Below, piece by piece: positions 42,110 through 51,292 of a stretch of DNA of 64,000 nt. Positions within the stretch are counted from its first letter, which is position 1. Each line of letters starts with the position of its first letter. The notes under the pieces are model-generated. The model did not search any database, had not been told where the DNA came from, and saw only the letters and a list, made by a program, of their open reading frames with translations. The DNA comes from Clostridia bacterium (GTDB taxonomy: Bacteria; Bacillota; Clostridia; Acetivibrionales; DSM-2933). Made by a program: the position numbers and the translations under genes. The stretch is taken from positions 124,001 to 188,000 of the forward strand of contig JAOABQ010000045.1 in the NCBI GenBank assembly GCA_026418275.1, given 5' to 3'.

Positions 42110-42114
42110 ATAAT

Positions 42115-42471
42115 ATGGAAAAGGTGCATGAGATCGGTCTGCTGCTTGACTTTTACGGTCAGCTGCTGACAACACGGCAGTATGAAATATTGGATCTCCA
42201 TTATAATAACGATTACTCCCTTGCGGAAATTGCAGAAATGCTTCATATTAGCAGGCAAGGTGTATTTGACAATGTAAAAAGGGGAAAGTCCCTCCTTCAC
42301 AATATGGAAATGAAACTGGGACTGGTAAAAAAGTTTTCGGAGCAAAAAGAAAAGGCAGAAGAACTCTTAGAAACGATAAGAAGTATTGATGCCGGCAAAC
42401 TTACGTTAAAAGACAAAGAACATTTAGATAAAGTGGAAAAGGGTATACATGAGATTATAAATAAATTTTAG
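42115..42471 (+). CDS. ylxM: YlxM-type helix-turn-helix SRP-associated protein
   Basis: 118 residues of the UPF0122 family: EIGLLLDFYGQLLTTRQYEI, then a helix-turn-helix (SLAEIAEMLHISRQGVFDNV) like sigma region 4. YlxM modulates signal recognition particle assembly in Firmicutes and is usually encoded before ffh, as here. Homologs begin at MEKV, which supports ATG 42115; GTG 42106 is closer to AGG and remains possible. Confidence 0.9.
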   Translation: MEKVHEIGLLLDFYGQLLTTRQYEILDLHYNNDYSLAEIAEMLHISRQGVFDNVKRGKSLLHNMEMKLGLVKKFSEQKEKAEELLETIRSIDAGKLTLKDKEHLDKVEKGIHEIINKF

Positions 42472-42484
42472 AGGAGTTTTAACT

Positions 42485-43828
42485 ATGGTTTTTGAAGGAT
42501 TATCCAATAAACTTCAAGAAACAATCAAGAAGCTTCGCGGCAAGGGAAGAGTTACCGAAAAAGACGTGAAGGAAATGATGAGGGAAATCAAACTTGCTCT
42601 TCTAGAAGCCGATGTAAACTTTAAGGTTGTTAAAGATTTTATTAATAAGGTATCCGAGCGGGCTGTGGGACAAGATGTACTGGAAAGCCTTACTCCCGGC
42701 CAGCAGGTTATAAAAATTGTAAATGATGAATTAATTGAACTCATGGGAACGGTTCCGAGTAAAGTGACATTTTCTCCCAAACCGCCAACGGTTTATATGA
42801 TGGTAGGGCTGCAAGGTTCGGGTAAAACAACCACTTCCGGAAAGCTTTCAAATCTTTTAAGAAAGCAGGGGAAAAGTCCGCTGTTGGTTGCTTGTGACGT
42901 ATATAGACCCGCTGCCATCAAACAGCTTCAAGTGGTAGGAGATCAACTGGGTATACCGGTTTTTGCCATGGGCAATACGGTAAATCCCGTAGATATTGCC
43001 AAAGCCGCAGTGGAACATGCAAAAGCAAAACAGCATGATTTGGTCATTATCGATACAGCCGGAAGACTTCATATCAATGAAGAACTGATGGATGAACTGG
43101 CAAATATAAAACGCGTTGTAAACCCCCATGAAATTTTACTGGTAGTGGACTCCATGACGGGGCAGGATGCTGTCAATGTTGCCCAAAGCTTTAATGAAAA
43201 GCTGGGGGTGGACGGGATTATCCTGACCAAGCTGGACGGAGATACCCGGGGTGGTGCGGCTCTTTCTGTAAAGGCTGTTACCGGTAAACCCATTAAGTTT
43301 GCGGGGATGGGTGAAAAGCTCAGTGAGTTGGAACCCTTTTTTCCGGATAGAATGGCATCCAGAATCCTTGGTATGGGGGATGTTTTAAGCCTTATTGAAA
43401 AAGCGCAGGAGGCTTTTGATGAAAAGAAAGCCCTTGAGTTTGAAAGGAAAATGCGGACCCAGCAGTTTACCTTCGACGATTTCTTGGATCAAATGCAGCA
43501 GCTTAAAAAAATGGGCGGCATAGGCCAGCTCTTAAGCATGCTTCCGGGTGTGAACGCTAAAGCGCTCCAAAACGTAGAAACCGACGAAAAGAAGATGGGC
43601 CATATTGAGGCAATTATAAAATCCATGACACGGCAGGAAAGAAATGATCCGTCCGTCATCAACGGAAGCCGGAGAAAAAGGATCGCAAACGGCAGCGGCA
43701 CAACTATCCAGGAAGTAAATAAGCTTTTAAAAGACTTTGAGGATATGAAAAAGATGATGAAGTCCATGACGGATATGACCAAGCATGGAAAGAAAGGTCT
43801 TGGCAAGTTTAAACTGCCTTTTATGTAA
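42485..43828 (+). CDS. ffh: Signal recognition particle protein Ffh
   Basis: 447 residues: N domain, GTPase G domain (GLQGSGKTTTSGKL near 103, DTAGRLH, TKLDGDTRGG) and a methionine-rich M domain (MQQLKKMGGIGQLLSMLPG, SRRKRIANGSGTT) that binds 4.5S RNA and signal peptides. It pairs with FtsY at 27708. It starts 13 bases after ylxM with GAGGAG ahead. Confidence 0.97.
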   Translation: MVFEGLSNKLQETIKKLRGKGRVTEKDVKEMMREIKLALLEADVNFKVVKDFINKVSERAVGQDVLESLTPGQQVIKIVNDELIELMGTVPSKVTFSPKPPTVYMMVGLQGSGKTTTSGKLSNLLRKQGKSPLLVACDVYRPAAIKQLQVVGDQLGIPVFAMGNTVNPVDIAKAAVEHAKAKQHDLVIIDTAGRLHINEELMDELANIKRVVNPHEILLVVDSMTGQDAVNVAQSFNEKLGVDGIILTKLDGDTRGGAALSVKAVTGKPIKFAGMGEKLSELEPFFPDRMASRILGMGDVLSLIEKAQEAFDEKKALEFERKMRTQQFTFDDFLDQMQQLKKMGGIGQLLSMLPGVNAKALQNVETDEKKMGHIEAIIKSMTRQERNDPSVINGSRRKRIANGSGTTIQEVNKLLKDFEDMKKMMKSMTDMTKHGKKGLGKFKLPFM

Positions 43829-43900
43829 GGCGGTGTTTGTTTCGAAAGAAATGCTATGCATTTTGAATAATAGAGAGAATGACTATAAGGAGGTGAAAAC

Positions 43901-44146
43901 ATGGCGGTTAAAATCAGATTAAAAAGAATGGGCGCAAAGAAAAATCCTTTTTACAGGGTTGTTGTAGCTGATTCAAGATACCCGAGAGACGGAAGATTTA
44001 TTGAAGAAATTGGAACATATAATCCCCTCGTAGAAAAAGACCAGGTGAGCATCAATAATGAAAAAGCTGCTCAGTGGCTTAAGAATGGTGCACAGCCAAC
44101 AGATACGGTAAGATCTTTGCTGAAAAAAGTTGGAGTAATACAGTAA
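43901..44146 (+). CDS. rpsP: 30S ribosomal protein S16
   Basis: 81 residues, full length, with the family start [20 protein letters not shown] and [28 protein letters not shown] precedes the ATG. Standard position after ffh. Confidence 0.97.
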   Translation: MAVKIRLKRMGAKKNPFYRVVVADSRYPRDGRFIEEIGTYNPLVEKDQVSINNEKAAQWLKNGAQPTDTVRSLLKKVGVIQ

Positions 44147-44209
44147 TAACAAGAACTGACTTTTTGAGAAAAGTTGCGTTTTACTGTGAATTTTTGGAGG
44201 TATAGAGAG

Positions 44210-44440
44210 ATGAGAGACTTATTAGAAACGATTGCAAAAGCCCTGGTAGATAATCCGGATGAAGTATCTGTTAACGAGGTAGAAGGGGAATCGTCGTTGA
44301 TACTGGAGCTAAAAGTTTCAAAGGATGATATGGGTAAGATAATCGGAAAACAGGGGAGAATAGCTAAAGCGATTCGTACAGTGATGAAATCTGCTGCAGT
44401 CAAAGAAAACAAGAGAGTTCATGTGGATATAATCCAGTAA
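44210..44440 (+). CDS. khpA: KH-domain RNA-binding protein
   Basis: 76 residues, a single KH domain with the loop GKIIGKQGRIAKAIRTV. KhpA (YlqC) acts with KhpB in RNA binding and cell-size control in Firmicutes. TTTGGAGG lies 9 bases before ATG 44210, which is preferred to an upstream in-frame start lacking a site. A terminator overlaps the stop codon. Confidence 0.93.
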   Translation: MRDLLETIAKALVDNPDEVSVNEVEGESSLILELKVSKDDMGKIIGKQGRIAKAIRTVMKSAAVKENKRVHVDIIQ

Positions 44441-44466
44441 AAGGCGGCCTAAGCGCCTTTTTACTT
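44439..44466 (+). terminator. Terminator after khpA
   Basis: AAAAGGCG (44439-44446) pairs with CGCCTTTT (44454-44461) over a 7-base loop and is followed by TTACTTTTTT. It splits the rpsP-khpA part from rimM. Confidence 0.75.
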
Positions 44467-44536
44467 TTTTAACTTAACTTTTCTGTTGTTGGGAATAATA
44501 ATATCTAAAGTAGTAAAGTAATGGATGGTGTTTAAA

Positions 44537-45055
44537 ATGACTCAATATCTTGAAATAGGGAAAATCGTGAATACCCACGGGATTAAGGGAGAAGTCAAAG
44601 TCATTCCCCTGACCGATGACCCAACCCGTTTTGAAGACCTGGATACGGTTTTGATTGAAAAAAACAACTCCTTGACAAAAATGGAAATCCAAAATGTAAA
44701 GTACTTCAAAAGTTTTGTGATTTTAAAATTTGAAGGAATCAGCGATATGAACACTGCGGAAACCTTGAAGGATCTTTTCATTAAAATTGACCGGAAAGAT
44801 GCGGTAAAGCTTCCTGAGGGTTCATACTTTGTCTTTGATATTTTAAATAGTGAGGTTTTTGAAGAGAACGGGAACCGTTTGGGTATTTTAACGGATATCC
44901 TGGAGACTGGCAGCAATGATGTCTATGTGGTAAAGAATGAAACCGGGCGTGAGATTTTAATCCCGGCTTTAAAAAGTGTTGTTAAGGAAATATCCATAGA
45001 AAAAAAGACAATGATTGTTACACTTCCTGAGGGACTGGTAGATGATGAGATTTGA
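44537..45055 (+). CDS. rimM: Ribosome maturation factor RimM
   Basis: 172 residues: N-terminal barrel (YLEIGKIVNTHGIKGEVKV) and PRC-barrel C-terminal half (GILTDILETGSNDVYVVK). It assists 30S maturation near S19. ATG 44537 has GGTG 6 bases upstream; an ATG at 44525 lies in front of that site. It overlaps trmD by 14 bases. Confidence 0.95.
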   Translation: MTQYLEIGKIVNTHGIKGEVKVIPLTDDPTRFEDLDTVLIEKNNSLTKMEIQNVKYFKSFVILKFEGISDMNTAETLKDLFIKIDRKDAVKLPEGSYFVFDILNSEVFEENGNRLGILTDILETGSNDVYVVKNETGREILIPALKSVVKEISIEKKTMIVTLPEGLVDDEI

Positions 45056-45764
45056 TGTGTTAACGCTTTTTCCCGAGATTTTTGATGCAGCGCTTGGGGA
45101 AAGCATTATTGGAAGAGCACAAAACAATAATTTAATTGAAATCAATACGGTAAATATCCGTGATTTTTCACAAAATAAGCATAAAAAGGTGGACGACTAC
45201 CCCTACGGCGGGGGCAATGGAATGGTAATGACTGCCCAGCCCATTTATGATGCCTATATGTCCATTGCCCAGGCTTCGGGCTACAGGCCCCATCTTATCT
45301 ATATGAGTCCGCAGGGAAAAACCCTGACACAAAAAAAAGCTGGGGAGCTTTTAAATAAAAAACATATTGTCCTCTTATGCGGTCACTATGAGGGGGTTGA
45401 TGAACGTGTCATTGAGGAAATTGTAAATGAGGAGATTTCCATCGGGGATTATGTACTGACCGGCGGAGAACTTCCTGCAATGGTTTTAATTGACTGTATC
45501 ACAAGGCTGGTTCCAGGTGTTTTATCAAGCGCCGCCTCCTTTATAGAAGAATCACACAGTGAAGGACTTTTGGAATTTCCCCAGTACACCAGACCCTATG
45601 AATTCAACGGAAGAAAGGTACCCGATATCTTATTATCCGGTCACCACGAAAATATAAGCAAATGGAGAAAGAAGCAGTCAGTAAAAAGAACTCTTTTAAA
45701 AAGACCGGATCTATTTGAACGTCTTCATATGGATCCGAAGGAAGTTGAAGAGGATTTTAAATAA
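45042..45764 (+). CDS. trmD: tRNA (guanine-N1)-methyltransferase
   Basis: 240 residues, a SPOUT knot methylase: RFDVLTLFPEIFD, YPYGGGNGMVM, LCGHYEGVDERV, SIGDYVLTGGELPA. It makes m1G37 in tRNA and prevents frameshifting. Two adjacent ATG codons (45042, 45045) are possible starts. It is coupled to rimM. Confidence 0.97.
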   Translation: MMRFDVLTLFPEIFDAALGESIIGRAQNNNLIEINTVNIRDFSQNKHKKVDDYPYGGGNGMVMTAQPIYDAYMSIAQASGYRPHLIYMSPQGKTLTQKKAGELLNKKHIVLLCGHYEGVDERVIEEIVNEEISIGDYVLTGGELPAMVLIDCITRLVPGVLSSAASFIEESHSEGLLEFPQYTRPYEFNGRKVPDILLSGHHENISKWRKKQSVKRTLLKRPDLFERLHMDPKEVEEDFK

Positions 45765-45782
45765 AAAATTCTTGCATAAATA

Positions 45783-45811
45783 TTTACAATCGCAACAACC
45801 TGTGTTATAAT
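45783..45811 (+). promoter_or_regulatory. Sigma-A promoter of rplS
   Basis: TTTACA (45783-45788), 17-base spacer, TATAAT (45806-45811), just after trmD. Confidence 0.8.
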
Positions 45812-45816
45812 ACTTT

Positions 45817-45880
45817 GGTGTGAATTACGGACGGTCCGCTGTTATGTTACAAGAACGTCTATGAAGGAAGGAGGAGGGGC
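45817..45880 (+). ncRNA. L19 ribosomal-protein leader RNA
   Basis: The leader between the promoter and rplS contains CGGACGGTCCG, a GTTATGTTACAAGAACGTC segment and AAGGAAGGAGG, the pattern of the Firmicutes L19 leader through which L19 is believed to repress its own translation. The match is by memory of the conserved core, not by a covariance model. Confidence 0.6.
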
Positions 45881-45883
45881 TGT

Positions 45884-46234
45884 ATGGATATTATTAAATC
45901 AATTGAGCAAGAACAGTTAAAAACGAATCTTCCTGATTTTAAAATTGGAGATTATGTTAAAGTACATTTGAAGGTAAAAGAAGGAAACCGCGAGAGACTT
46001 CAGGCTTTTGAAGGTACCGTTATCGGTAAAAAAGGACAAGGCTTGAAAGAAACTTTCACTGTAAGAAGAATTTCTTATGGTGTAGGGGTTGAAAGAATTC
46101 TTCCGGTTCACTCACCCAAAATCGATCACATAGATATTATCAGAAGAGGTAAAGTTAGAAGGGCTAAACTTTACTACTTGCGTGATAGAGTGGGTAAAGC
46201 AGCGAAGGTTAAAGTAAAATTAGATAATCAGTAA
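45884..46234 (+). CDS. rplS: 50S ribosomal protein L19
   Basis: 116 residues, full length: [73 protein letters not shown] precedes the ATG. It has its own promoter and leader. Confidence 0.97.
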   Translation: MDIIKSIEQEQLKTNLPDFKIGDYVKVHLKVKEGNRERLQAFEGTVIGKKGQGLKETFTVRRISYGVGVERILPVHSPKIDHIDIIRRGKVRRAKLYYLRDRVGKAAKVKVKLDNQ

Positions 46235-46241
46235 GCGATTT

Positions 46242-46265
46242 AAGGGGACAAGTTGTCCCTTTTCT
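46242..46265 (+). terminator. Terminator after rplS
   Basis: AAGGGGAC and GTCCCTTTT form a short hairpin around AAGTT, followed by CTTC; it lies 8 bases after the stop. Confidence 0.7.
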
Positions 46266-46294
46266 TCATATTCATCCTAATTCTGTTCTAAATC

Positions 46295-46390
46295 GATCAT
46301 GAAAATGATTTTGCATGGATAAATTGAATTTTCATGATATTAAATCCAGAAAATCGGAGTGGGATGTAAAATCTATATCGCGTTCAATAT
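46295..46390. repeat. Dispersed repeat with internal hairpin, copy 2
   Basis: Partner of 36263-36359. Here ATCATGAAAAT and ATTTTCATGAT form an 11-bp inverted repeat around a 21-base loop. It occupies most of the gap between rplS and lepB and may also serve as a lepB control region. Confidence 0.7.
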
Positions 46391-46427
46391 AAAATAATAA
46401 TAAACCTATAGTAAAGGGTCTGATTTT

Positions 46428-47084
46428 ATGGAGTTTGAAAAGATTCCATCCGATTTTGAAGGTGAATCTCCCGGATATGAAAGTCAATCTCCCAATTATT
46501 TAAAAGAATTCTTTCAATGGATTATGGTAATTATCATTGCCCTCGTTGTTGCACTGCTTATGAAGGCATTTATCTTTGAGCTTGTTCTTGTTGAAGGACC
46601 CTCCATGCAAAATACCATGTTTACCGGTCAAAAGCTGGTAGTGTATAAATTGGGCTATCAATTCACTCTCCCGGAAAGAGGAGATATCATTGTACTTAAA
46701 TACCAGGAAGGCGAAATGAAAAGTTCATTTTTTAATAAGCTGCCCATTTTAAAGAAAATATTCCCGCCTTCCAATGAAGTGGACTACATTAAAAGAGTCA
46801 TCGCCTTGCCCGGTGATGAAATCGACCTAAGAGAGGGATTTGTTTACGTAAATCAAAAAAAAATTGAGGAACCTTATGTAAAAGCCTATGGCAGAACTTT
46901 TGCGAGAAAAAATATGGATTTTGAATTTCCCGTAAAGGTACCTGCTAATAAACTTATTGCACTTGGAGATAATAGAGAAGAGAGTAAAGACAGTAGAGAA
47001 ATTGGCTATATCGATATCAAACAAATTAAAGGCAAGGCGGTTTTTAGAGTTTGGCCCTTGTCGGATTTTGGCAGTTTGAAATAG
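46428..47084 (+). CDS. lepB: Type I signal peptidase
   Basis: 218 residues, single N-terminal membrane helix (about 31-52), catalytic serine S59 in EGPSMQNTM and lysine K122 in YIKRVIALPGDE; GDNREESKDSREIGYI is the conserved C-terminal box. It cleaves signal peptides such as those of the proteins at 12054 and 34981. No good AGGAGG site is seen before the ATG (AAAGGGTCTG). Confidence 0.95.
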   Translation: MEFEKIPSDFEGESPGYESQSPNYLKEFFQWIMVIIIALVVALLMKAFIFELVLVEGPSMQNTMFTGQKLVVYKLGYQFTLPERGDIIVLKYQEGEMKSSFFNKLPILKKIFPPSNEVDYIKRVIALPGDEIDLREGFVYVNQKKIEEPYVKAYGRTFARKNMDFEFPVKVPANKLIALGDNREESKDSREIGYIDIKQIKGKAVFRVWPLSDFGSLK

Positions 47085-47156
47085 AATATTAAGGATAAAC
47101 CCTTTATATAGAAAAGGTAGTTTATATTGAATAAAACATATTGATGTGGAGGAAGT

Positions 47157-48038
47157 ATGAACATTCAGTGGTTTCCAGGCCATATGGCAAAAACAAGAAG
47201 GATTTTGGCAGAAAATCTGAAACTGATCGATGTTGTAATCGAGCTCTTGGATGCGAGAATACCTTTAAGCAGCAGAAATCCCGAAATTGACGAAATTATA
47301 AAAAACAAACCGAGAATTATTGCCCTCAACAAATCAGACCTTGCGGATGACAAGGTGTCAAAAAAATGGGAACGCTGGTATAACGCAAACGGTTATACCA
47401 ATATTTTTATAGATTCCATTAAAGGAAAAGGCATCAACGAGTTTAAATCCCGCCTGAGAGAACTGATGAAGGAAAAAATTGAACGGGAGAAACAAAAAGG
47501 CAAACTCTTTAGGTCCATCAGGACCATGGTAGTTGGAATTCCCAATGTGGGTAAATCTTCCTTTATAAATAAAATTGCGGGAAGGGCAAGTGCGGTTACA
47601 GGGGACAAGCCCGGTGTTACACGGGGTAAGCAGTGGATAAGGATTAACGAGGAAATTGAACTTTTGGATACGCCGGGAATATTATGGCCCAAGTTTGATG
47701 ATTCTGAGGTGGGACTTCATTTGGCGTTTACAGGCGCAATTAAAGATGATGTGTTTGATACAGTTGAAGCTGCAGGGATTTTGATGGAGCAGCTTGGGAA
47801 AAAATACCCTCAAAATCTGATGGAAAGATATAAGATCAAATCATTGGAAGAAAAGGACGGGTATGCCCTATTGGGAGAGGCAGGCAAAAACAGGGGCTGT
47901 ATTATCTCTGGCGGAGAAATCGACTATACAAGGATTGCCGCCATTATCCTGGATGAATTCCGCGGGGGGAAGATCGGCAGAATAACCATGGAAGAGCCGG
48001 TTAAAGAAAATCAGATTGAAGAAGAAAAGAAGGTATAA
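47157..48038 (+). CDS. rbgA: Ribosome biogenesis GTPase RbgA (YlqF)
   Basis: 293 residues, a circularly permuted GTPase: MNIQWFPGHMAKTRR start, G4 NKSD before G1 GIPNVGKSSF and G3 DTPG. It is needed for late 50S assembly. GTGGAGGAAG lies ahead of the ATG; rnhB follows after 5 bases, as in Bacillus. Confidence 0.96.
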   Translation: MNIQWFPGHMAKTRRILAENLKLIDVVIELLDARIPLSSRNPEIDEIIKNKPRIIALNKSDLADDKVSKKWERWYNANGYTNIFIDSIKGKGINEFKSRLRELMKEKIEREKQKGKLFRSIRTMVVGIPNVGKSSFINKIAGRASAVTGDKPGVTRGKQWIRINEEIELLDTPGILWPKFDDSEVGLHLAFTGAIKDDVFDTVEAAGILMEQLGKKYPQNLMERYKIKSLEEKDGYALLGEAGKNRGCIISGGEIDYTRIAAIILDEFRGGKIGRITMEEPVKENQIEEEKKV

Positions 48039-48043
48039 GGACT

Positions 48044-48811
48044 ATGGCAAAAATTAAAATAAAGGATATTGAAAATGAATTAAAGGATATGGAAGTAGGG
48101 GCTGCATTAAATTATTTAAAAAGACTTCAGGAAAGTGAAGGCATGATTTTAAAAAAGCTCATTGAAAAGTATGCAAAAAAGGTAAGTTCATACCAGGAGG
48201 AACAAAAGCGGTTCAATAATATGTGTCTCTTTGAAAAGGAGGCATTTTCAAACGGGGTTCAATGGATTGCCGGGATTGATGAGGCGGGAAGGGGGCCGTT
48301 GGCGGGTCCGGTCGTTGCTGCGGCAGTCATTTTTCCCAAAGATGTCTTTATCCATGGACTCAATGATTCCAAGAAGGTATCTCCCAAAAAGAGGGATTCT
48401 CTTTATGATGAAATCATTGAGAAAGCAATTGCTGTGGGTGTGGGAATTGTTGATTCCACCACCATTGATGAAATCAATATATTAAATGCTGCCAAAAAAG
48501 CCATGAGTATTGCAGTAGAACACCTGGAGGTAAAGCCTGAACTTCTTCTCATTGATGCTGAAAGGCTTCCGGAAGTGCCCATCGAACAAACATCCATTAT
48601 CGGCGGGGACAGGCTATCTATATCCATTGCGGCTGCGTCCATTATCGCAAAAGTTACCCGGGACAAGATGATAACCGAAATGGATGACCAATATCCGGAA
48701 TACGGTTTTGCAAAGCATAAGGGCTATGGGACTAAAGAGCATATAGATGCTATTAAAAAATTCGGAATTTGTCCGATACATAGAATAAGCTTTACTAAAA
48801 ATTTTGTATAA
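48044..48811 (+). CDS. rnhB: Ribonuclease HII
   Basis: 255 residues: the catalytic motif IAGIDEAGRGPLAGPVV near 76, then DSKKVSPKKR and AAASIIAKVTRD with further acidic residues. It removes RNA from RNA-DNA hybrids. The first 70 residues are the extra N-terminal region common in Firmicutes RNase HII. Confidence 0.95.
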   Translation: MAKIKIKDIENELKDMEVGAALNYLKRLQESEGMILKKLIEKYAKKVSSYQEEQKRFNNMCLFEKEAFSNGVQWIAGIDEAGRGPLAGPVVAAAVIFPKDVFIHGLNDSKKVSPKKRDSLYDEIIEKAIAVGVGIVDSTTIDEINILNAAKKAMSIAVEHLEVKPELLLIDAERLPEVPIEQTSIIGGDRLSISIAAASIIAKVTRDKMITEMDDQYPEYGFAKHKGYGTKEHIDAIKKFGICPIHRISFTKNFV

Positions 48812-48825
48812 TACATTATTTGCAT

Positions 48826-48935
48826 AATCCATAGAGACAATCAAAGTAAAAAGTGATTTTGTGCATAGAGGTACCTAGTGCGGCGGTATTTTGCCGTCCA
48901 AAAATCACATCGTTTTCCTCGGTTATCTATAAAGT
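48826..48935. repeat. Possible diverged repeat element between rnhB and ylqG
   Basis: The ends CCATAGAGACAA and GGTTATCTATAAAG look like worn inverted repeats resembling the ends of the MITE-like family (28717, 62729). Inside, GTGATTTTG and CAAAAATCAC are complementary. Membership is uncertain. Confidence 0.35.
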
Positions 48936-48958
48936 ACTGATTTAAGGGGGAAAATCAT

Positions 48959-50569
48959 ATGAAAATTAATGGAAATTTCCCGCTTCAAAATTTAGGTACA
49001 CAGCTTAATACAGATATCCTCTCAAGGCTCAATATCGGGGATATGGTAAGGGCGCAAATTCTTGAAATGACCTCTAACGAGCTTATTTTAAGACTTTTTG
49101 ACGGTACAACCTTTAAAGCGGCCACCTTGTCCAATATTGATGCAAAACCCGGTGATTTTGTTGATTTTAATGTTAAAAATAAAAATGATGGGCAGCTCTT
49201 TTTAGAAACGGTAAAAAACAATAATGCAGCCAAAGGCACTGAGGAAAATACCGAATTAAAAAAAGAGCTTATTGCCCAAGGGATTAAGCCGGATGCAAAA
49301 AATATGGAAATTGCGAAAGAAATTAAGCAAAATCAGCTTCCTTTAAATAAGGAAAATTTTCTTAAAATTGCCGACAGTCTCATCCGTTTTAAAGAGCTGA
49401 GTGCGTCCAATGCAGCCTTTTTGGAGGCAAATCATTTAGGAATTGAAGAAAAAAATATAGAATCCTTAAAGCAGCTTATGGACGGAAAGCAAAAAATGGG
49501 GCTAAAAATCGAGGACATCCTAAAATCGGTCAATGAGCTGGAGGACCCTGAGGTTCTAGATCAAATTGCAAAAAAATTAAACCATAGGAAAAGCCAAAAT
49601 ACCGAAGGGGAAAAACAAAATACCGCTCTCAATGAAGAAAAAGCTGGAACCGGGGATGAAACAAAGCCCAGTGATAAGCTTAAGCAGCTTATCAGAAACG
49701 AAATGGATGCCTTAAAAAATTTAGACGCTAAAAGGATCCTGGACGGAACCAATCTTGAGAAAAAAATTCTGGATTTTCTAAAGGAAAATAAAGAAGGGTT
49801 GACACCCGAAAAATGGGACCGGTTTCTAAATGGTGAAGATATAAAAGGCCTTAAAAATTTTGGAAAAGAGATGGAGCTGCTGTTTAAAAAAATAAAGGCC
49901 TCTGAAAAAAATGAAAATCCTTTAGAAACCAGCCATCTAAAGGAAAATAGCAAAGAAACCATTCAAAAAGCTTTAAATGATTTATTTGTAAAAATCAATT
50001 CCCCCAACCTGGAAAAGGAGCTTCAAGTAAAGGAACTTTACAAGGATTTATATAACAAGCTGGAAATGATAAAAGAAAGCCTTACTGCTTCCGGATTACC
50101 CGCCAAAGACGATGTCATGAATAAAATTGATCAACTTCAAAATAATATTAAATTCTTAAATGAACTCAATAACCATAACACGTACATTCAAATTCCGCTC
50201 CATGCCTTCGATAAAAATACTACGGGAGAACTCTATATATTAAAAAGAGAGGGGAAAAAGAAAAAAATCGATCCGGAAAATTCAACCCTGTTTATTTCTC
50301 TCGATACCCACAACATAGGCAGAGTTGATTCCCTCATTAATATAAACAAGAAGAATATCGGTCTTAATATCCGTGCTGAGGACCAAGAAATACTGGACTT
50401 TATCAAGTCAAATTACGGCGATTTATATAAAAGGCTTTCAGATAAGGGGTATAAAATTGTTGACATAAAATATAGAATGATTGAGGAACCGGTCAATATA
50501 AAAAATATCAATCAAGTGGTAAAAAAGGAAATGGAAAAAAATCAGATGTCCATTGATCTTAGGTTATAA
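48959..50569 (+). CDS. ylqG-like: YlqG-like protein with FliK (Flg_hook) C-terminal domain
   Basis: 536 residues, Lys/Asn/Glu-rich and mostly helical in the middle. An N-terminal strand-rich part (VRAQILEMTSNELILRLFDG) and a C-terminal domain (YIQIPLHAFDKNTTGELYIL, SLDTHNIGRVDSLININKKN) match the flagellar hook-length control (FliK) fold. The next gene is like the FlhB C-terminal domain, the partner that FliK contacts in flagella, yet no other flagellar gene is nearby. Bacillus has the same ylqG-ylqH pair at this locus; its function is unknown. TTAAGGGGG precedes the ATG. Confidence 0.75.
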   Translation: MKINGNFPLQNLGTQLNTDILSRLNIGDMVRAQILEMTSNELILRLFDGTTFKAATLSNIDAKPGDFVDFNVKNKNDGQLFLETVKNNNAAKGTEENTELKKELIAQGIKPDAKNMEIAKEIKQNQLPLNKENFLKIADSLIRFKELSASNAAFLEANHLGIEEKNIESLKQLMDGKQKMGLKIEDILKSVNELEDPEVLDQIAKKLNHRKSQNTEGEKQNTALNEEKAGTGDETKPSDKLKQLIRNEMDALKNLDAKRILDGTNLEKKILDFLKENKEGLTPEKWDRFLNGEDIKGLKNFGKEMELLFKKIKASEKNENPLETSHLKENSKETIQKALNDLFVKINSPNLEKELQVKELYKDLYNKLEMIKESLTASGLPAKDDVMNKIDQLQNNIKFLNELNNHNTYIQIPLHAFDKNTTGELYILKREGKKKKIDPENSTLFISLDTHNIGRVDSLININKKNIGLNIRAEDQEILDFIKSNYGDLYKRLSDKGYKIVDIKYRMIEEPVNIKNINQVVKKEMEKNQMSIDLRL

Positions 50570-50590
50570 GTCAAGATGGGGTGAAGTTTC

Positions 50591-50884
50591 ATGGCAGAGG
50601 ATAAAAAAATAAAGGAAGTTGCCGCCTTAAAATATACTCCGGGCGCAAATACGGCTCCCGAAATCATAGCGCTTGGGAAAGGCGAAATTGCGGAAAAAAT
50701 ACTGGAAGAAGCAAAAAAGAATGATATTCCGGTTTATCAAAACCCCGAACTGGCTCATACCTTGAATAAACTTCGCATCGGAGATGAAATTCCACCTGAA
50801 CTTTATGAGGTTGTGGCGGAAATTTTAGTTTTTGTAAGCAATTTGGACAAGAGTTATGGTGAAAAGCATGGAAAGAGAAAATAA
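50591..50884 (+). CDS. ylqH: Stand-alone FlhB C-terminal-like protein (YlqH)
   Basis: 97 residues covering the cytoplasmic C-terminal domain of FlhB/YscU: AALKYTPGANTAPEIIALGK, IPVYQNPELAHTLNKL, IGDEIPPELYEVVAEIL. The NPTH autocleavage motif that should precede ALKY is absent (IKEVAALKY), so it starts about where FlhB is normally cut and cannot cleave itself. No membrane part. It overlaps yraN. Confidence 0.85.
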   Translation: MAEDKKIKEVAALKYTPGANTAPEIIALGKGEIAEKILEEAKKNDIPVYQNPELAHTLNKLRIGDEIPPELYEVVAEILVFVSNLDKSYGEKHGKRK

Positions 50885-51245
50885 AAGGCGTTTTGGCACG
50901 TTGGGAGAAGCGGCGGCGGCAGATTATCTGCAAAAAAACGGATATACCCTTCTAGGTAGAAATTTCCGTTTTGGGAGATGCGGTGAAATCGATATTATTG
51001 CCCGGGAAGGAGAAACTGTTTGCTTTATTGAGGTGAAGACCCGGACAAGCACTGTTTTTGGAATGCCTTCAGAAGCTGTGGATTATAAAAAAAAGGAAAA
51101 CATCACCCGCCTGGCACAAATTTATATGCTTCGTAATCAATTAACCGATACGGCTGTAAGGTTTGATGTGGTAGAGATTATCGCCGGGAAAAGAAAAGAT
51201 GGAATCTTTGTTAAAAGTATAGAAGTTATTAAAAATGCATTTTGA
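50868..51245 (+). CDS. yraN: UPF0102 family (YraN) nuclease-like protein
   Basis: 125 residues with the family core: TLGEAAAADYLQKNGY, GRCGEIDIIAREGETVCFIEVKTR (Glu-Asp-Glu-Lys of a restriction-enzyme-like fold). The function is not established; some relatives are linked to DNA processing. ATG 50868 has GGTGA 4-5 bases upstream. It overlaps ylqH by 17 bases. Confidence 0.9.
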   Translation: MERENKRRFGTLGEAAAADYLQKNGYTLLGRNFRFGRCGEIDIIAREGETVCFIEVKTRTSTVFGMPSEAVDYKKKENITRLAQIYMLRNQLTDTAVRFDVVEIIAGKRKDGIFVKSIEVIKNAF

Positions 51246-51292
51246 TGGTATCGCAGGAAAAATCCAAAAAAACGTACCCAAAGGAGTTTTTT

